DNA of 64,000 nt from Longimicrobium sp. (GCA_036389135.1 DASVQP010000104.1:1-64000); one strand, 5' to 3'; numbered from the stretch's first letter, positions 42,445-52,456 are shown. Notes: generated by a model from the sequence alone, not told the origin. A program made the numbers and translations.

Positions 42445-42484
42445 GCGCTCCGGTCCCATTGCTAGGGCCGGAGCGCTTTCTTTG
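42445..42484 (+). terminator. Rho-independent terminator after the six-cysteine peptide gene
   Basis: GCGCTCCGG(T)CCC pairs with GGGCCGGAGCGC with one bulged T, followed by TTTCTTT. It isolates the peptide gene as its own transcript end. Confidence 0.85.
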
Positions 42485-42489
42485 CGGTT

Positions 42490-43137
42490 GTGGGCGCGAT
42501 ACGTTGGCACCCGCTTTCCACCCCTCGACAGGATCGGATTCTGCGCTTCCTCGCTCTCGTTCCCGCCCTGCTCCTTGCCGCGTGCTCGCCCGGAGCGCCC
42601 CCTCCGCGGGATGCGCCGCCCGAGCCGCCGCGACTGGTGGCGTTCGCGCCGGACGCGGGGGATGCGGAGGTGCCCGAGGCGCTGCGCGGGTTCTGCCAGG
42701 GCGAGCGCGCGGGCGGGCCAGTCGCGAAGACGTACGCGCCGCGCGACTACCGGTGGACGCGTCCGCTCCCGGCGCTGGCCTGGTCGGGGTACGCGCAGGG
42801 CGGCACGCGCTTTCGCGTGCCGCTGCGCTGCGTGGTGCGCACGCCGGCGGAGTGGGCGGCGGTCCGCGCGTTCAGCGGTCTGCCGGACCGCGCGCTGCGC
42901 CCGGTGGACTTCAACACCCACCTGGTGATCGTGGCGACGCAGGGGGCGCTCCCCGGCGGCTACGTCTCGGTGGACTCGCTCTACTTCCGCGGCGACACGG
43001 TGACTGCGGTGATCCTGCAGAGCCGCACCACCCGGCCGCCGCCGGGGCGCGGCATCAGCACCGTGCCCCTTTCGCTGGTGCAGGTGCCGCGCAGGCCGGT
43101 GGTGGTGGAGTTCGTGGAGCGGGCGCGGCGCCGTTGA
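42490..43137 (+). CDS. Lipoprotein with PrcB-like C-terminal domain
   Basis: GTG at 42490 begins a 215-residue protein; the lipobox is LLLAAC near residue 32, after ILRFLALVPALLLAAC. The first 100 residues have little recognisable structure. The C-terminal part (FRVPLRCVVRTPAEWAAVRA, VDFNTHLVIVATQGALPGGY, STVPLSLVQVPRRPVVVEF) resembles the PrcB C-terminal domain, named from a protein that stabilises a secreted protease complex in Treponema. If right, it is a third protease-linked protein in this locus. Start uncertain, as no clear ribosome-binding site is visible. Confidence 0.6.
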   Translation: MGAIRWHPLSTPRQDRILRFLALVPALLLAACSPGAPPPRDAPPEPPRLVAFAPDAGDAEVPEALRGFCQGERAGGPVAKTYAPRDYRWTRPLPALAWSGYAQGGTRFRVPLRCVVRTPAEWAAVRAFSGLPDRALRPVDFNTHLVIVATQGALPGGYVSVDSLYFRGDTVTAVILQSRTTRPPPGRGISTVPLSLVQVPRRPVVVEFVERARRR

Positions 43138-43189
43138 CGGACGCGGGCGGCGCATCCAAGTTGCCGTCTCAACCTTTCCCGGAGGAGCG

Positions 43190-44050
43190 ATGACGGCCGG
43201 TGCCGCGAACGACATCCACGAGACGATCACCTTTCTGCGCGAGCGGGTGACGCGCGCGCCGCACGCCATCCTGGTGCTCGGCTCCGGCCTCGGCGGCCTG
43301 GCCGACGAGATCGAGGACGCCGTGCGCATCCCCTTCGGCGACATCCCCGGCTTTCCGCGGCGGACGCAGGAGCTGGCGGGCCACGCGGGGACGCTGGTGG
43401 TGGGGCGCTGGGCCGGCGTCGAAGTGGCGACGATGCAGGGCCGCTTCCACCTGTACGAAGGATGGCAGCCGCGCGACGTCGCCCTTCCCGTCCGCGCGCT
43501 GGTGGCGCTGGGCGCGGAAGTCATGCTACTGACCAACGCGGCCGGTGGGGTGCGCCCCGGGATGACGCCGGGCGACCTGATGATCATCGCCGATCACATC
43601 AACCTGATGGGGAGCAACCCGCTGATCGGCGCGGTGCTGCCGGGCGAGCAGCGCTTCCCCGACATGAGCGACCCCTACGACTCCGGCTTCCGCCGCATCG
43701 CCGAGGAGGTGGCGCTGGAGCTGGGCATTCCGGTTTCGCAGGGGGTGTACGCGGGACTCCCCGGCCCCAGCTACGAGACGCCTGCCGAGATCCGCATGCT
43801 TGCCCGCCTGGGAGCCGACGCGGTGGGGATGTCCACCGTGCCCGAGGTGATCGTGGGTCGGGCACTGGGGGTGCGCTGCTTCGGGATCTCGTGCATCACG
43901 AACCTGGCCGCGGGGCTGGGCGGCTCGCATCTTTCGCACGACGAGGTGATGGAGGTGGGCGCCCGCGTCCGCGACCGGCTTGCGGCGCTGGTGCGCGGCG
44001 TGCTGCCGCGGATCGCGGGGCCGAACCTGCCTTCGGAGGCCGCGACCTGA
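43190..44050 (+). CDS. punA: Purine nucleoside phosphorylase (trimeric type)
   Basis: Cleaves inosine and guanosine with phosphate in purine salvage. LVLGSGLGGLADEIEDAVRI is the phosphate loop, TMQGRFHLYEGW the conserved arginine-histidine region, and LTNAAGGV and MSTVPEVIVGRALG the base-binding motifs. The ATG at 43190 follows GGAGGAGCG. It has 286 residues, matching class I PNPs. Confidence 0.94.
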   Translation: MTAGAANDIHETITFLRERVTRAPHAILVLGSGLGGLADEIEDAVRIPFGDIPGFPRRTQELAGHAGTLVVGRWAGVEVATMQGRFHLYEGWQPRDVALPVRALVALGAEVMLLTNAAGGVRPGMTPGDLMIIADHINLMGSNPLIGAVLPGEQRFPDMSDPYDSGFRRIAEEVALELGIPVSQGVYAGLPGPSYETPAEIRMLARLGADAVGMSTVPEVIVGRALGVRCFGISCITNLAAGLGGSHLSHDEVMEVGARVRDRLAALVRGVLPRIAGPNLPSEAAT

Positions 44051-44058
44051 ACGGCGCA

Positions 44059-44085
44059 TCACACAGAGACACAGAGGAGACAGCA
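44059..44085. repeat. Single arm of the CACAGAGAC repeat
   Basis: ATCACACAGAGACACAGAGG matches the left arm of copies 1, 2 and 4, directly after the phosphorylase stop. No right arm is found within the next 150 bases, so this copy is truncated. Confidence 0.65.
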
Positions 44086-44227
44086 AGAAAGGCGTGAGGC
44101 TGCCGTTGCTGAATCCTGAGTTCGCGAACTTCCGTACCCCGCTCCACCTGGCGAGGCTCACCCGGTCTCTCCGTTCCCACGAGGAGTCTCCTCCTCACCT
44201 CCCACCCCTCCTCTGGAGCTACGGCCA

Positions 44228-44527
44228 ATGGACATCCACGCCCTGACCGGACTGATGGCGGTCACACTCGGCATCATGGTGGTGCTGGTCCCCGTCATCG
44301 GCATTACCGCGCGATTCGCCCTGAAGCCGATCGTCGAAGCCTTTGCCCGCATGAAGGAGATGAAGGGCGAGGAGCAAAAGGTTGCCCTGATGGAGCAGCG
44401 GATCGCCCTGCTGGAGGAGCACCTCCACAGCATCGACCGCAACGTCGGCGCGCTGCAGGAGGACGCGGATTTCCGCCGCCAGCTGGACTCCGGCGCGCAG
44501 GCGCGGACCACGCCGTACGCGGGGTAG
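44228..44527 (+). CDS. Small membrane-anchored coiled-coil protein
   Basis: A 99-residue protein. Residues 7-30 (TGLMAVTLGIMVVLVPVIGI) form one membrane helix. Residues 38-80 are a charged helix with heptad leucines (LMEQRIALLEEHLHSIDRNV). The C-terminus is polar. In layout it resembles phage-shock PspB/C-like small membrane proteins, but no family is certain. It stands alone between the phosphorylase and island 6. Confidence 0.7.
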   Translation: MDIHALTGLMAVTLGIMVVLVPVIGITARFALKPIVEAFARMKEMKGEEQKVALMEQRIALLEEHLHSIDRNVGALQEDADFRRQLDSGAQARTTPYAG

Positions 44528-44900
44528 GGCCCTCACCCGCAGCTTACAGCTGCCACCCTCTCCCACAAACCGCCGTGGGAGAGGGGATTTTGGGCCGTGC
44601 GTGGTTGGCGGGCGGCGGCGCGGGGGCGGGCACGTGCAGCCACGCGGGGCTACGGAAACGGCGCGTTGGGCCGTGATCGTGGTGGAGACGAGGGCGGGCA
44701 GACACGCAGGACTGCCCCTACCGGATCCTTCCTGTCGGGCGGCGGTCGAGGTGGGGGCGAGGGTGGGCGCGATGAATCGCGCCCCTACCGATTACGGCCC
44801 CCGCGCCGATGCTGCGGGCCGCGAGACCGCTTCAGCGGTCTTCCCGTGGTTCCAGCCGGGGGATTTATCCCCCGGTGCTGCGGCCCCCCGGGGGTGCCCC
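44528..44900. repeat. Mosaic repeat island 6
   Basis: The convergent gap to tamB. Contains CAGCTTACAGCTG and CCCTCTCCCACAAACCGCCG with GTGGGAGAGGG (as island 5), a diverged GCAGCCACGCGGGGC (about 44636), GGGCAGACACGCAGGACTGC (about 44697), GGGCGCGATGAATCGCGCCC (about 44765) and GAGACCGCTTCAGCGGTCTT with GGGGGATTTATCCCCC (about 44822-44874). No gene. Confidence 0.8.
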
Positions 44901-44933
44901 CGGGGTGTTGCGCCCGGTGTGCGCCCCCAAAAT

Positions 44934-44973
44934 CACCACGCCCCCGGATGCCTTAGCATCCGGGGGCGTGGTG
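44934..44973 (-). terminator. Terminator of the tamA-tamB operon
   Basis: CACCACGCCCCCGGATGC pairs exactly over 18 bp with GCATCCGGGGGCGTGGTG around a 4-base loop. On the minus strand ATTTT follows. The stem begins immediately after the tamB stop codon. Confidence 0.85.
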
Positions 44974-47900
44974 TTACGGAGGTGCCGGAGGGGTCGTGGA
45001 GACGTTCTCCGGCGGGGGTGGGGGCGGCGGGAGGCCGGTGGGGGTCGACTTTTCCCCCGGCGCGGGCTCGGTGCGCGGGCGCGGACGCTGGATCGCCTCG
45101 TCGCGCTTGCGCGAGCGGCCGTACTCCCAGCGGCGGCGCACGTCCAGCGAGCCCTGGTAGTCGCGATTTCGCAGGTTCTGCTGCAGGATCGGATCGCGGC
45201 GCACCGGCTCCACGGCCAGCCGCAGGCTCAGCGTGCGCGTGATCTCCCAGTCCAGCGCGAGGCCGAAGCGGCGCGCCCCGTTCTCGGTCGAGAAGATGTT
45301 GAAGATCTGGCCCGTCAGGAAGACGTCGTCCACCAGCTCCTTCCCCGCTTCAAGCGAGACCGCGCTGAAGATGCTGGCGCCCGACGACACGTTGAACGCT
45401 CCCAGCCCGGCCCCGCTGGGCCGCGCCCGCACGCGCACGAAGTCGACCAGGCCCGTCTGAATCAGCCGCTCCTCCAGCTCCCGCGTGATCAGGTTTCCGA
45501 TGAACTCCTCCAGGAACACGCCGCCCACGATCTGGCTCGACAGCGCCTCGAACGCCGTGCCCGCCGTGGCGCTCTGGCGGCCGAAGACGAGGAGCGACGC
45601 GATCTCCGACGACGGCAGGGGCTGGCGCGTGTTGGCGCTCAAGGCGACCTGCGGGTTCTGCACGGTGCCGGTGAGGCGCACCTGCACGGTGATGTCCTCG
45701 CCGCCCAGCTCGGGGTCGCGCACCTGGTACTCGGCCAGGATGTCCAGGCCGGGGTTGAACTCCTGCGTGCCGTAGAAGCGCACCACGCCGGACTGGATCT
45801 CGAACTCGCGCTCGATGGGGCCGATGGCGACGGTGTAGGTGCCGCGACGCGCCTCCAGGTCGCCGAAGACGGAGAAGGTGGGGTTCCCGGGCGGCTGGTC
45901 CACCAGCAGCTCGCCGCCCAGCTGGATGCGCGCGTCCGGCGACTGGAGCCAGACGTTGTCGCCGATCTCCACCCGCAGGTTGCGCGGGCGCAGCGCGGCC
46001 AGCAGCGCCGAGGCTCCCGCCGGGGCGCTCACGGTGTCCGCGCCGATCTCGCCCACCTCGGCGCCCAGGATCTCCGCCTCGCGCTCGGCGCCGAGCGCGG
46101 GGAGGTAGATGGTGCCGTCTTCGATGCGGACGTTGCCGGTCGCGACCGTGCTGGGGAAGCGGCCGGAGATTGCGAGCGCCGCGTCCACCTCCAGCTCGGC
46201 CATCTCGCGGTTGTCGATCACCTGGAAGTTGTCCAGCGCCAGGCGGACGTACATGTCCGGGCGTGCGGGATCGTCCAGGCGCACGGTGCCGTCCACGCGG
46301 GCGCGGCCCCCCGCGGAGAGCGCGACCAGCGAGTCCAGCCGCACCAGGCTCCCATCCAGCGTGACCTGGCCGGCGATCCCGGTCCAGCGCACCCCCAGCG
46401 GCACCACCGTCATCGCGCCGCCGATCAGGCTCGCTCCGCCGCTCACGCGCGGCCTGCGCAGCGTCCCCGTCACCTGCACGCGGGCCTGCGCGACGCCCTC
46501 CGCGTCCTCGATGGTGGGGACGGCGGAGGCGAGGAGCGCCAGCGGGAGCGAGTCGGCGTTGAAGGTGGCGGTGAGCGCACCGTCGCGCGCCAGCTCCACC
46601 TGCGGGACCATTCCGCCCAGCGAGACGGCCATCGGGACGCCGGCGCGCAGCTCCATCACCCGCCGCCCGCCGATCTGCGCGTCGCCCGTGACGTCCATGC
46701 GCCCGGCGGCGTAGCGCCCCACCAGGGCGAAGCGGTCCAGGCGGAAGCCGCGCACCAGGAGCGAGTCCACCCGCGCGTCCAGCGTGATCAGCGGCGCGGC
46801 GACGGGGCCGGTGATGGCGGCCTGCAGGTTCAGCGCGCCCGCCAGGTCCGGCACGGCGGTGTTGGGCGCCAGGCGCCGCACGTCCACCAGGCTCAGGTCG
46901 GTGATGCCGATGCGCAGGTCCGCGATGCCCGTGGTCGGGAGGGCGCCGTCGGCCTCTATCAACCCGCGCCCGCCGTCCGCGCGGCGCAGGGCGAAGTTCT
47001 CCACCGCCAGCCCGCGGTCGCCCCAGCCGAGGCGGGCGCGCTGCCCGAGCTCCCAGCGGGAATCGCCCAGCCGCAGCGCGAGCCTGTCGAAGATCGCCCC
47101 CACCGGCGTCGCACCGTCTAGCTCCAGCCGTCCGGAGGCGGTGATGTCGGTGGCGGGGTCGCGGCGCGCGGCAAGGGTGAAGGTGCTGCTCCCCGGCGCG
47201 ATGACGGCGTCCAGCCGCAGCGAATCCAGCCGCTGCGTGCCGTATTCCAGCGCCGTGCCCGCCACGTTGACGCGCCCGTTCCAGGCGGTGCCGGCGCGCA
47301 GGCCGCTCACGTCGAAGGCCAGCGTGCCCGCCGCCATGCTGCCGTAGCGGAGACCCCGCGCGTTACCGCGCGCGGCGATCGTGGGCGCCTTCACGGTGCC
47401 CGTGATCGTTCCCGAAGCCGTCAGCGCACCGGCGAGATCGGGGAGGGTGTCGCCGCCGGGAATGATGGGGCGAAGGAGCGCCAGGTCCGGCGCGTTCAGC
47501 GCGAACTGGAGCGGCGTGGGCGAGGGGGTGGTGAGCCCGATGGCGCCCGTGGCCGAGAAGCGCGCGCCGCGCAGCGCGAAGTCCAGCGTGTCCACCCGCA
47601 GGATGCCGCCGCGCGCCTCCAGCCGCGCGAGCCCGGTCTGCAGCGGGTAGCGCCCGATCAGCGACCCCGGCTCCGCGCGGAAGGCGACGGTGCCGGCAAA
47701 GGTCTCCGGCGTGGTGCCGCGGCCCTGGATGGCGAGGGTGCCGGTGAGGCGCGTGCGCGGCGCGGAGGTCATCCCCGGCAGCCCGCTCACGTCCAGGTCG
47801 GCGACGGCGCCGTTGACCGCGTACGAGGGGACGGGGCCCGGCGCGTACCACCCATCCACGTCCAGCAGCCCCTGCTCGCCGCGCAGCGCCACGTCGAAAC

Positions 47901-49974
47901 GGTACGGCTGCCGCCCGCCGCCGGAGACGGCAATCGGCCCCGTGACCGGCGAGGGGAGCAGATCCGGCCGGCCGAGGATGGAGCCGATGCGGAAGTTGTC
48001 CACCCGCCCGGCCACGTCGAACTGCGCGGGGGAGCCGCCGGGGCGCCGCACCGTGCCGCCGAGCGCAAAGGTGCCGCCGCCCTGCGCCAGGTTCACGCCG
48101 AAGCGCAGGTCTTCGGTGGTGCCGCGCGCGTTGAAGGTGCCGGTCAGCAGCCCCTGCGCGGCGGCGGGCGCGTTCTCCAGCACGGAGGCCGCGCGGAACG
48201 CCTCCACCGAGCCGGTGACCTCGAAGCGCGGCACCGCGCCGCCCATCGCCACGTTGCCACGCGCCGCGATGGCGCCGGCCGCGCCGCTCAGGTCAAAGCG
48301 GAAGTCAACGCTCTCCGAGGTCCCGCTCACCGCGATGGGGCCGGACAGCGTGGCGGAGCGGAAGGGGAGGGCCGGGAAGAGCTGCGTCAGCGTGGCGAGG
48401 GCGAGCGGCTCGGCGCGCCCTTCCAGCGAGTAGCGCATCGGCGGGCCCATCGCCAGCGTGCCGGACAGCCCGCGGATGCGGCTCTCCGGCGCGGTGCCGA
48501 CGGCGTACGCCAGGCTCCCTTCCTGGATGCGCATCGCGGAGAGCGGGCCGGAAAGCGTGGCGCCGCCGCGCATCACCCCCTGCAGCATCGCCGCGCTCTC
48601 CGGTGCCAGCGGGCGCAGCGTGGAGAGGTAGAGCGGGTCCGCCCCCACGCGCAACCCGTCCAGCCGCATCGGCTGCCGCCCGGCCGCCAGGAGCACGCGC
48701 CCCTGCGCGGTGAGCACCGACGGCGTGGCCTCCGGAGCGTCGCGCGGCGTGACGCGCGCGGCGACGTCCACGCGCAGCGCCTCGCCCTCGCTCACGACGG
48801 TGCCGCTCAGGATGCCGGCGAACTCGCTGCGGTCCAGGTAGCCGAGCGTCTCCAGGTCGGCCAGGCGCACGCGCTCCATCGTCAGGCGCGCGTCGCGGAC
48901 GGCCGTGGCCTGGCCGGGGGCGGTGATGACGGTGACGTCGCCGCCCAACCGCGAATCCAGGATCGCCACGCGCGCGTCGGTGACGGCGTACTGCATCCGC
49001 CCGCCGCTCAGCGTGTTGATCCCCAGCGAGAACGCCGCCATCCCCTGCCCCGGAATCGCGATCCCCATCCCCTGCAGGTCGCGGAAGTCGAGCGGGGCAA
49101 AGCGCAGGTCGATGTCGTACGCCAGCGCCTCGCCGGCTGGAGTCATCGTCCCGCCGCCGGCGAAGCGCGAGTGGGCGGCCCGCACCTCGGCCAGGTTGAA
49201 GCGGATCACCTGGTCGCCGCGGTCCTCGAAGAAGCCGCGAACCTGGGCGATGCGCGTGTCCGGGTTGCGCACCGTGGCGGACATGGAACCGATGTCCACG
49301 CGCCACCCGCCCCCGCCGCCGAAGCGGATGCCGGGGAGGACGGCGTCCAGGTCGCTCAGGTACGACACGCGAACCCAGCGCCCGCCCTCGCGCCGGATCT
49401 CCGGCTGCTTGAGGGAGGCGAAGCGGCCGGTGGGGGCGGCGGGTCGGCTTTCCAGCGGGTACGCGATGCGCGCGCGCCCGTCCACGATCCGCATCCCGCG
49501 GATGACGATGGAGCGCGCCGCGGCCTCGTCGCCGTTGGCGCCCGTGGGGCGCACGGGGGTGCCGTCCGCCTCCGCCACCACGATCCCGAAGACGTTCCAC
49601 TCGCCCCTGGCATCCTGCGACAGCCGCAGGTCGGGGCGGACCAGCTCGGCATCGCGCAGCACGTACGCGCCGGTGCCGCTCACGGAGCCCGCGTCCAGCG
49701 TTCCGCGCGCCAGCGGCGCCGCGACGATCGTGTCGCCGTTCGCGTCCAGGAAGGCGACGTTGCGCAGCGCGATGGCGAGCGAGCCGTCCTCCTCCACCGC
49801 CTGCACCGTGAACGCCTCGCGCGGCAGCCCCAGCGCCATGCTGACGCGCTCCTCGGCCACCTCCATGGTCTGGGTGCGGCGGACGAACATCCACACGCCG
49901 CCAAAGGTGAGCGCGAAGCCCACCAGCAGCCCCAGCATGAGGAGCCCGATTCGACCCAGGCGGCGGCGCGGCAT
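44974..49974 (-). CDS. tamB: Translocation and assembly module protein TamB (AsmA-like, DUF490)
   Basis: A very large (1666-residue) periplasm-spanning protein anchored in the inner membrane by residues 6-28 (GRIGLLMLGLLVGFALTFGG). The body is repetitive beta-sheet with many short strands, as in bridge-like lipid-transfer proteins. The C-terminal DUF490 domain is seen in GDLEARRGTYTVAIGPIERE, VRLTGTVQNPQVALSANTRQ and LPSSEIASLLVFGRQS. A proline-rich tail follows. It overlaps tamA by one base (TGATG). It probably moves phospholipid to the outer membrane or helps barrel assembly with TamA. It is somewhat longer than E. coli TamB (1259). Confidence 0.9.
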   Translation of the reverse strand: MPRRRLGRIGLLMLGLLVGFALTFGGVWMFVRRTQTMEVAEERVSMALGLPREAFTVQAVEEDGSLAIALRNVAFLDANGDTIVAAPLARGTLDAGSVSGTGAYVLRDAELVRPDLRLSQDARGEWNVFGIVVAEADGTPVRPTGANGDEAAARSIVIRGMRIVDGRARIAYPLESRPAAPTGRFASLKQPEIRREGGRWVRVSYLSDLDAVLPGIRFGGGGGWRVDIGSMSATVRNPDTRIAQVRGFFEDRGDQVIRFNLAEVRAAHSRFAGGGTMTPAGEALAYDIDLRFAPLDFRDLQGMGIAIPGQGMAAFSLGINTLSGGRMQYAVTDARVAILDSRLGGDVTVITAPGQATAVRDARLTMERVRLADLETLGYLDRSEFAGILSGTVVSEGEALRVDVAARVTPRDAPEATPSVLTAQGRVLLAAGRQPMRLDGLRVGADPLYLSTLRPLAPESAAMLQGVMRGGATLSGPLSAMRIQEGSLAYAVGTAPESRIRGLSGTLAMGPPMRYSLEGRAEPLALATLTQLFPALPFRSATLSGPIAVSGTSESVDFRFDLSGAAGAIAARGNVAMGGAVPRFEVTGSVEAFRAASVLENAPAAAQGLLTGTFNARGTTEDLRFGVNLAQGGGTFALGGTVRRPGGSPAQFDVAGRVDNFRIGSILGRPDLLPSPVTGPIAVSGGGRQPYRFDVALRGEQGLLDVDGWYAPGPVPSYAVNGAVADLDVSGLPGMTSAPRTRLTGTLAIQGRGTTPETFAGTVAFRAEPGSLIGRYPLQTGLARLEARGGILRVDTLDFALRGARFSATGAIGLTTPSPTPLQFALNAPDLALLRPIIPGGDTLPDLAGALTASGTITGTVKAPTIAARGNARGLRYGSMAAGTLAFDVSGLRAGTAWNGRVNVAGTALEYGTQRLDSLRLDAVIAPGSSTFTLAARRDPATDITASGRLELDGATPVGAIFDRLALRLGDSRWELGQRARLGWGDRGLAVENFALRRADGGRGLIEADGALPTTGIADLRIGITDLSLVDVRRLAPNTAVPDLAGALNLQAAITGPVAAPLITLDARVDSLLVRGFRLDRFALVGRYAAGRMDVTGDAQIGGRRVMELRAGVPMAVSLGGMVPQVELARDGALTATFNADSLPLALLASAVPTIEDAEGVAQARVQVTGTLRRPRVSGGASLIGGAMTVVPLGVRWTGIAGQVTLDGSLVRLDSLVALSAGGRARVDGTVRLDDPARPDMYVRLALDNFQVIDNREMAELEVDAALAISGRFPSTVATGNVRIEDGTIYLPALGAEREAEILGAEVGEIGADTVSAPAGASALLAALRPRNLRVEIGDNVWLQSPDARIQLGGELLVDQPPGNPTFSVFGDLEARRGTYTVAIGPIEREFEIQSGVVRFYGTQEFNPGLDILAEYQVRDPELGGEDITVQVRLTGTVQNPQVALSANTRQPLPSSEIASLLVFGRQSATAGTAFEALSSQIVGGVFLEEFIGNLITRELEERLIQTGLVDFVRVRARPSGAGLGAFNVSSGASIFSAVSLEAGKELVDDVFLTGQIFNIFSTENGARRFGLALDWEITRTLSLRLAVEPVRRDPILQQNLRNRDYQGSLDVRRRWEYGRSRKRDEAIQRPRPRTEPAPGEKSTPTGLPPPPPPPENVSTTPPAPP

Positions 49975-52190
49975 CAGAACGTCTGCCCCACCGAGAGCTG
50001 GAAGATGAAGCGGTTGAGGCTCAGCGCCCCTCCCCGCCCCTCAGGCGCGAAGCTCTGGTTGATCGGCGTGGGAAGGAGCCGGTCGTTCTCGTCGATGGCG
50101 TACAGGCACCCGCGCTCCGGGTCGTACGGATTGTACGCCACGTCCACCCGCAGCGGCCCCACCGGCGTGGCGTAGCGGAGCCCCACCCCGGGCGTGATGC
50201 GCAGCCCCGGGTCGCGGCTCTGGCACCCTTCCGCCTGGCGGGTGGCGGGGTCCCACACGCGCCCCGCGTCCACGAAGCCGGCCAGCCGCAGCGACTCGCG
50301 CAAAAAGGGCGAGGGCGCGGTCACCTCCAGCGTCCCCAGCAGCGTGCGGGTTCCGCCCGTGGCCGAGTTGAGCGTGTCCACGTCCAGCTCGGTGACGCTG
50401 CCGTCGTCGCTCAGCCGCGTGCGCTCCACGTAGACCTGCGGGCCCAGCTCGTTGCGCGGAAAGCCGCGCACCCCCGCCGGGCCGCCGCCGTAGAAGCGCC
50501 GGTTGGGCGGAATGTATCCGTCGCCGTTCAGCAGCCCCTGGAAGAACGTCCCCCCCGCCAGCCGCGCGGAGGCGATGACGGGGCCGCCCAGCCGCCGGTA
50601 CACCGTGCCGTCGGCGTAGACGCGCAGGTACTCGTCCTGCGACCCCAGCGCCGCCGAGGCGTAGTCCATCGTGGTGCGAAGCTGGTGGCCGCCGCTGGGG
50701 AAGGGGTCCAGCCGCACGCGGTTGCGCAGCACGGAGGTGTTCAGCGAGTTGGACCAGCGCGACCGCTTCAGCGCCTCGATGTCCTCGCGGTTGCACACCT
50801 CCACCGCCACGCAGAAGAAAAAGTCGTTCGCCTCCGTGCGCGACCTTTCCACCGTGAAGGTGCCGGAGAGCAGCGTCCCCGTCGCCACCTGGCGCACGAA
50901 GCCGGCCTGCCCGCCCCGCGCGCTGCGCATGTAAAGCCCCACCTCGGTGAGCCGCTCCGCGTAGACGCTGGCCAGGAACGAGGTGCGGATGCCGAAGAGG
51001 CGCGGCTGCACGAAGTCCGCGGCGACGCGGTAGTTCAGCGCGCTGGCGATGGTGGTGTCGATGGAGGTGGAGGTGGAATCGAGCTGGAACTCGTCGCACA
51101 GCCGCGTGTCGCGCAGCGCGTCCACCGGCCCCGCCGCGCCCAGCTTCGACACCAGCCCGGAGACCTCCAGCCGCCGCGCGCCGCCCAGGAAGTTGCGGTC
51201 CGTGTGGCTCCCCTGCGCGCGCAGGCAGTCCTGCGTGCCGTAGCCGACGGAGGCGTCCACGGCGTAGCGCGCCGCCTCGGCCACGCGCACGATCACGGTG
51301 GAGCCGATGCTGTCCATCTCCAGCTCCGCGCTGTCCGGCGTGAGCTGGAGCGAGTCCGGCGCCACCTCCACCGCCGCGAAGTCCACCAGCTCCAGCTCGA
51401 ACAGGTTGCGCTGGCTGCGGGAGAGGTCCGTGGCGCGCAGCCGGCGCCCTTCGCGAATTGCGATCTGGTGCCGCGCCGTGCGTTCGGTGATGCGGTCCAG
51501 CCCGGCGAAGAGGATGGTGTCCACCGTCACCAGCGGCCCCGTGTTGGCCACGAGCTGCACCTCCGCCACGTCCGCGATGGTGTCGATGGAGTAGTTGCGC
51601 AGCACCTGGGCGTAGGGGAAGCCCCTGTCCAGCAGGTTGTTGCGCACCGTATCCACCGATGCCAGGAAGTCGTTGCGGCGGAACGGCTCGTTCAGCTTCA
51701 GCGGCAGCTTGCGCGCGATCTCGCCCGCGCTGTCGGCGCGCTCCACCCCCTGCACCTCCAGCACCCGCAGCGTCACCAGGTCGCCGGGGTTGATGCGAAA
51801 GGTGACGTCCACGCTTCCGCCCGCGATCTCCTGCACGTCCGGGACGACGCGGGTGCCGTAGTACCCGTTGTCGCGGTAGGCGAGCTGGATGCGCACCACG
51901 TCGCGCGAGAGGACGCCCAGGTCCAGCGTGGGCTCCGTGCGCCCGAAGCCAAAGGGGCAGATGGGGAGGATGAAGAGCTTGCACGACCTTCCGCGCGTGG
52001 TGACGACGCGGCGGAGGGTGTCTTCGGAGATCTCGAGGTCGCCCTCGAACTGGACGCGGCGGATCTCCCGCCCGGCGAACTGCGCCAGGCCGGGAAAGGG
52101 GCCGGTGGGCGCCCCGCCGCCGCCGGCGCACGCACCCAGCAGCACCACCGCCACCAGCAGGGCGAGGGCGTGGAGCCGGCGTCTCATCAT
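49974..52190 (-). CDS. tamA: Omp85-family outer-membrane assembly protein, TamA-like
   Basis: A 738-residue lipoprotein-like Omp85 protein. The lipobox LLGAC (after LLVAVVLLGAC) suggests an N-terminal lipid, unusual for TamA. POTRA-like modules cover about 40-330 (IRRVQFEGDLEISEDTLRRV, VTLRVLEVQGVERADSAGEI, VDTILFAGLDRITERTARHQ). The barrel runs from about 350 to the terminal phenylalanine, with GGGPAGVRGFPRNELGP carrying the Omp85 loop-6 motif. It begins at MMRRR, ATG 52190. It is directly upstream of tamB and overlaps it by one base. Confidence 0.88.
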   Translation of the reverse strand: MMRRRLHALALLVAVVLLGACAGGGGAPTGPFPGLAQFAGREIRRVQFEGDLEISEDTLRRVVTTRGRSCKLFILPICPFGFGRTEPTLDLGVLSRDVVRIQLAYRDNGYYGTRVVPDVQEIAGGSVDVTFRINPGDLVTLRVLEVQGVERADSAGEIARKLPLKLNEPFRRNDFLASVDTVRNNLLDRGFPYAQVLRNYSIDTIADVAEVQLVANTGPLVTVDTILFAGLDRITERTARHQIAIREGRRLRATDLSRSQRNLFELELVDFAAVEVAPDSLQLTPDSAELEMDSIGSTVIVRVAEAARYAVDASVGYGTQDCLRAQGSHTDRNFLGGARRLEVSGLVSKLGAAGPVDALRDTRLCDEFQLDSTSTSIDTTIASALNYRVAADFVQPRLFGIRTSFLASVYAERLTEVGLYMRSARGGQAGFVRQVATGTLLSGTFTVERSRTEANDFFFCVAVEVCNREDIEALKRSRWSNSLNTSVLRNRVRLDPFPSGGHQLRTTMDYASAALGSQDEYLRVYADGTVYRRLGGPVIASARLAGGTFFQGLLNGDGYIPPNRRFYGGGPAGVRGFPRNELGPQVYVERTRLSDDGSVTELDVDTLNSATGGTRTLLGTLEVTAPSPFLRESLRLAGFVDAGRVWDPATRQAEGCQSRDPGLRITPGVGLRYATPVGPLRVDVAYNPYDPERGCLYAIDENDRLLPTPINQSFAPEGRGGALSLNRFIFQLSVGQTF

Positions 52191-52456
52191 TCTGCGCTCG
52201 GGCGCAGCGTGCATCGGTTTACGCTTGGGCAGGCGGCGTACGGCGGCGCTCTCCGGGGGCAGCGTGCGCGCCGGGCCGGAGTGCATAATCACGGCAATCT
52301 ACTGCGCGGCGCGGGCAAGGCAAAGCGGCACCTTTCATCCCCGCACCGGTACGTTCGTGCACCGGTGTACCCGGCCGTCGAAACAGTCGTTCCGAGCGCG
52401 CCATCGGCGCATCGCAAATCGTTGGCGCGGCAGCCAGAAAGCGCCTCCACATCACC

